Part shown: positions 61,939 to 64,000 of the stretch, in pieces
Numbering within the stretch: position 1 is the stretch's first letter
Layout: the number at the start of each line of letters is the position of its first letter
NCBI RefSeq assembly: GCF_001022965.1
Contig: NZ_LECZ01000025.1
Location: forward strand, 1-64,000
DNA length: 64,000 nt
Reading direction: 5' to 3'
Source: Enterobacter genomosp. O
Lineage (GTDB): Bacteria > Pseudomonadota > Gammaproteobacteria > Enterobacterales > Enterobacteriaceae
Made by a program: the position numbers and the translations under genes
Notes under the pieces: model-generated
The model's input: the letters and a program-made list of their open reading frames with translations, nothing else
Databases searched by the model: none
Told to the model about the DNA's origin: nothing

Positions 61939-62775
61939 ATGGCATTCGTAACAACGAAAGACGGCGTCAACATTTACTACAAAGACTGGGGCCCTAAAGA
62001 GGCTCAGCCCATTGTTTTCCACCACGGCTGGCCGCTGAGTGCCGATGACTGGGATAACCAGATGCTCTTCTTCCTTGCGGAAGGCTATCGCGTTATCGCT
62101 ATCGATCGCCGCGGTCATGGACGTTCGGATCAGGTGAGCGAAGGGCATGATATGGATCATTATGCGTCCGATGCGTCGGCCGTTGTTGAAAGCCTGGACT
62201 TACACAATGCCGTGCACGTGGGCCACTCCACCGGCGGCGGCCAGGTCGCCCGCTACGTGGCGAAGTACGGCCAGCCGCAGGGGCGCGTCGCCAAAGCGGT
62301 GCTCGTCAGCTCCGTCCCGCCTCTGATGGTCAAAACGGACGCTAACCCTGGCGGCACGCCCGTCGAGGTTTTCGACGGCTTTCGCAAAGCGCTGGCGGCT
62401 AACCGCGCCCAGTTTTACCTCGACGTCGCCAGCGGTCCTTTCTACGGGTTTAATCGGGATGGGGCAGACGTTTCGCAGGGTACGATCCAGAACTGGTGGC
62501 GTCAGGGAATGATCGGCAGCGCCAAGGCCCACTATGAGGGGATCAAGGCGTTTTCAGAAACCGACCAGACGGAAGATTTGAAAACCATCACGGTTCCCGT
62601 TCTGGTGATGCAGGGCGACGACGATCAGGTCGTGCCGTATAAGAACGCCGCCCTTCTGCAGGACAAGCTGCTGGCGAACAGCGTACTGAAAATTTATCCG
62701 GGCTTCCCACACGGGATGCATACCACCCATGCGGATACCATTAACGCCGACATTCTGGCCTTTATCCGCTCATAG
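61939..62775 (+). CDS. Alpha/beta hydrolase, non-heme chloroperoxidase type
   Basis: A 278-residue alpha/beta hydrolase of the cofactor-free haloperoxidase/arylesterase group. FHHGWPLSADDWDNQM holds the oxyanion region, Ser97 in VGHSTGGGQVARY is the nucleophile, an Asp in MQGDDDQVVPY and His258 in GFPHGMHTTHADTIN complete the triad. Such enzymes are often induced by oxidative stress; substrate unknown. GAGGAG precedes the ATG and a clear terminator follows. Confidence 0.87.
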   Translation: MAFVTTKDGVNIYYKDWGPKEAQPIVFHHGWPLSADDWDNQMLFFLAEGYRVIAIDRRGHGRSDQVSEGHDMDHYASDASAVVESLDLHNAVHVGHSTGGGQVARYVAKYGQPQGRVAKAVLVSSVPPLMVKTDANPGGTPVEVFDGFRKALAANRAQFYLDVASGPFYGFNRDGADVSQGTIQNWWRQGMIGSAKAHYEGIKAFSETDQTEDLKTITVPVLVMQGDDDQVVPYKNAALLQDKLLANSVLKIYPGFPHGMHTTHADTINADILAFIRS

Positions 62776-62786
62776 ACGTTACGTTC

Positions 62787-62808
62787 AACGCCACCCAAGG
62801 GTGGCGTT
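62787..62808 (+). terminator. Terminator after the alpha/beta hydrolase gene
   Basis: AACGCCACCC-AA-GGGTGGCGTT stem followed by GTTTATT, between the converging hydrolase and methyltransferase genes. Confidence 0.8.
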
Positions 62809-62820
62809 GTTTATTACCTC

Positions 62821-63528
62821 TTAGCGCTTCTGCGCAACCAGTTGGATCATGTTGAAATAGGCCCCGGCGCCCGCGTCCATAATGGGCACCATCATCTCCT
62901 GGGCTATCTCGCATTGCATAAACTCATCCCACGCCTGCTGGCAGGTGTCCATTTCCCGCACGGTGGTCAGAATCGCACCGGGCTCTTTTTCCCACAGCGC
63001 TTTCCACCAGCAGAGCGGATAGAAATACCACTCTGGGGTCCAGAAAGGTTTAACCACCTCCGGGAGATGCGTTTCGCTGTACTCTCCGATAAACCCGGGA
63101 ACGGCAACCGCAATATGTCCTCCGGGTTTCAGGAAAGGTAGCAGCGTGCCCAGCATGGCGTCATTGTTGCCAAAGTATTGATAAGCATCCACGCTGACGA
63201 TCAGGTCAAAGTAGTCATGCGCAAACGGGATCGCTTTTGTGGCATCAACCAGAAGCGGAAAGATTTTCCCGTCCAGACCCCGTTCACTGAAGCGCGCAGC
63301 ATTTTCACCCGGCGTAATCCACAGATCGGCGGCAAAAACCGTGGCGTCATATTTTTCAGCGAGCAGGATAGAAGAGATCCCTTTCCCGCAGCCGAGATCG
63401 AGAATGCGCATCCCGGGATCAATCTGCAGTTGTGCAACCAGCTCCTCGGTAAGCCGCATGGCGTTTGGGCCCATCATGGTGTCGAGCAAAAAAGCGCGGT
63501 CATAGCTATCTGTGTAAGGTGTATTCAT
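62821..63528 (-). CDS. Class I SAM-dependent methyltransferase
   Basis: A 235-residue methyltransferase: motif I MRILDLGCGKGISSILLAE (residues 40-58), acidic residue after the next strand (VFAADLW), motif with the Asp in FDLIVSVDAYQYFG and LKPGGHIAVAVPG after it. The target is unknown. The start is ATG 63528 (AAGGAG five bases upstream); the codon at 63531 is GTG. It lies 9 bases downstream of the YjhX-family gene, so the two form an operon. Confidence 0.85.
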   Translation of the reverse strand: MNTPYTDSYDRAFLLDTMMGPNAMRLTEELVAQLQIDPGMRILDLGCGKGISSILLAEKYDATVFAADLWITPGENAARFSERGLDGKIFPLLVDATKAIPFAHDYFDLIVSVDAYQYFGNNDAMLGTLLPFLKPGGHIAVAVPGFIGEYSETHLPEVVKPFWTPEWYFYPLCWWKALWEKEPGAILTTVREMDTCQQAWDEFMQCEIAQEMMVPIMDAGAGAYFNMIQLVAQKR

Positions 63529-63537
63529 CACTGCTCC

Positions 63538-63795
63538 TTAGCGATTATCCAGCTGGGCGCGAACGTTGTTCAGCCCGGTGGTGTTGATGCGGTAAGGCTG
63601 CCCGTTCACGGAACGGATCAGCTTTTTAGTACGGAGTTTTTTGAAGACGTTAAGCGTGCAGTCGCTCAGCACCACCCCTTCTCGGGTATAGCACTCAACG
63701 GACGTGACGCGGCCAGAACTGTCGCGGACGTGCACAATACGTCCACCTTTGGCGAGAACGTGTAAGGTACGTTGTTCCTGACGGGATAAATTCAT
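63538..63795 (-). CDS. yjhX: YjhX-family protein (putative toxin of a YjhX module)
   Basis: An 85-residue basic protein nearly identical in pattern to E. coli YjhX (UPF0386): [20 protein letters not shown], then [11 protein letters not shown] and [21 protein letters not shown]. coli yjhX is paired with the GNAT acetyltransferase gene yjhQ and has been described as a toxin-antitoxin pair; here the partner position is held by a methyltransferase. The helix-turn-helix-like N-terminus suggests nucleic acid binding. The last ~200 bases of the window (63796-64000) show no gene. Confidence 0.85.
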   Translation of the reverse strand: MNLSRQEQRTLHVLAKGGRIVHVRDSSGRVTSVECYTREGVVLSDCTLNVFKKLRTKKLIRSVNGQPYRINTTGLNNVRAQLDNR

Positions 63796-64000
63796 ACTGA
63801 AAAACCTGTGTAATCATCATGCGTAAAAACGAGCCCACACCAAAAGGTGCGTGCGTAAGGTTTAAGCGCAGCGATAACCAGTCCGTCCTGAAGAGGGCGG
63901 GAAACTGATTATCTGATGAAAACATTTTCCAGCATCAAAGCCTCGGTAAGAGATGAATAGATATTTACGGGGTGAATGATAACGCCTGGTTTTTACAGGG

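Overview
The window looks like chromosome of an Enterobacter-type member of the Enterobacteriaceae. The backbone order rut - ymdF - wrbA - yccJ - agp matches the E. coli chromosome, and serT (tRNA-Ser UGA) is present, but long accessory blocks absent from E. coli K-12 sit between and beside these markers: a gan galactan locus, a complete hpx purine-catabolism cluster, an mgtE gene behind an M-box, a GH88/DUF2264 glycan locus and a Gram-negative dlt operon. Genus-level assignment is inference from gene content.

Layout. 1-4500: an AT-richer, decayed accessory segment with small orphan genes that resemble the immunity-gene debris behind Rhs/polymorphic-toxin loci, a broken tyrosine recombinase and the tail of an ISAs1 (H-repeat) transposase. 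4.7-10.3 kb: rutABCDEFG (uracil catabolism) behind a sigma-54 promoter and a RutR-type operator, but without an adjacent rutR. 10.4-14.2 kb: EamA transporter, ymdF, wrbA, yccJ, agp. 14.3-16.9 kb: two HxlR regulator/short-chain dehydrogenase pairs, each with palindromic candidate operators. 16.9-18.8 kb: a DedA protein and an M-box-controlled mgtE. 18.8-30.1 kb: the gan locus (LacI repressor, porin, GH53 galactanase, GH42 beta-galactosidase, ABC transporter, orphan PTS EIIB); the binding-protein gene ganE is frameshifted in a five-base homopolymer.

30.1-49.9 kb: hpxFGHIJK, hpxU, hpxWXYZ, hpxSAB, hpxC, guaD, hpxQT, hpxO and hpxDE. Together these would take guanine or hypoxanthine through urate, allantoin, allantoate, ureidoglycine and oxalurate/oxamate to oxalate and ammonia. 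At least six sigma-54-type promoters and several NtrC-like sites mark the cluster, like rut, as nitrogen-limitation controlled; three related 16-bp elements around hpxU are candidate sites for its RpiR-type product. 50.0-56.1 kb: a DJ-1/PfpI protein and a glycan module (GH88 hydrolase, MFS symporter, DUF2264 protein, AraC regulator).

56.2-64 kb: serT, then dltD-dltX-dltB-dltA-dltC. The 39-residue gene between dltD and dltB was recognised by eye; it ends in the F-x-Y-x-x-F motif that carries the acyl group in Gram-positive DltX, which makes this the most interesting part of the window. A PAS-GGDEF cyclase, an alpha/beta hydrolase and a SAM methyltransferase paired with a YjhX-family gene follow. 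Four REP-type palindromes of one family lie between genes.
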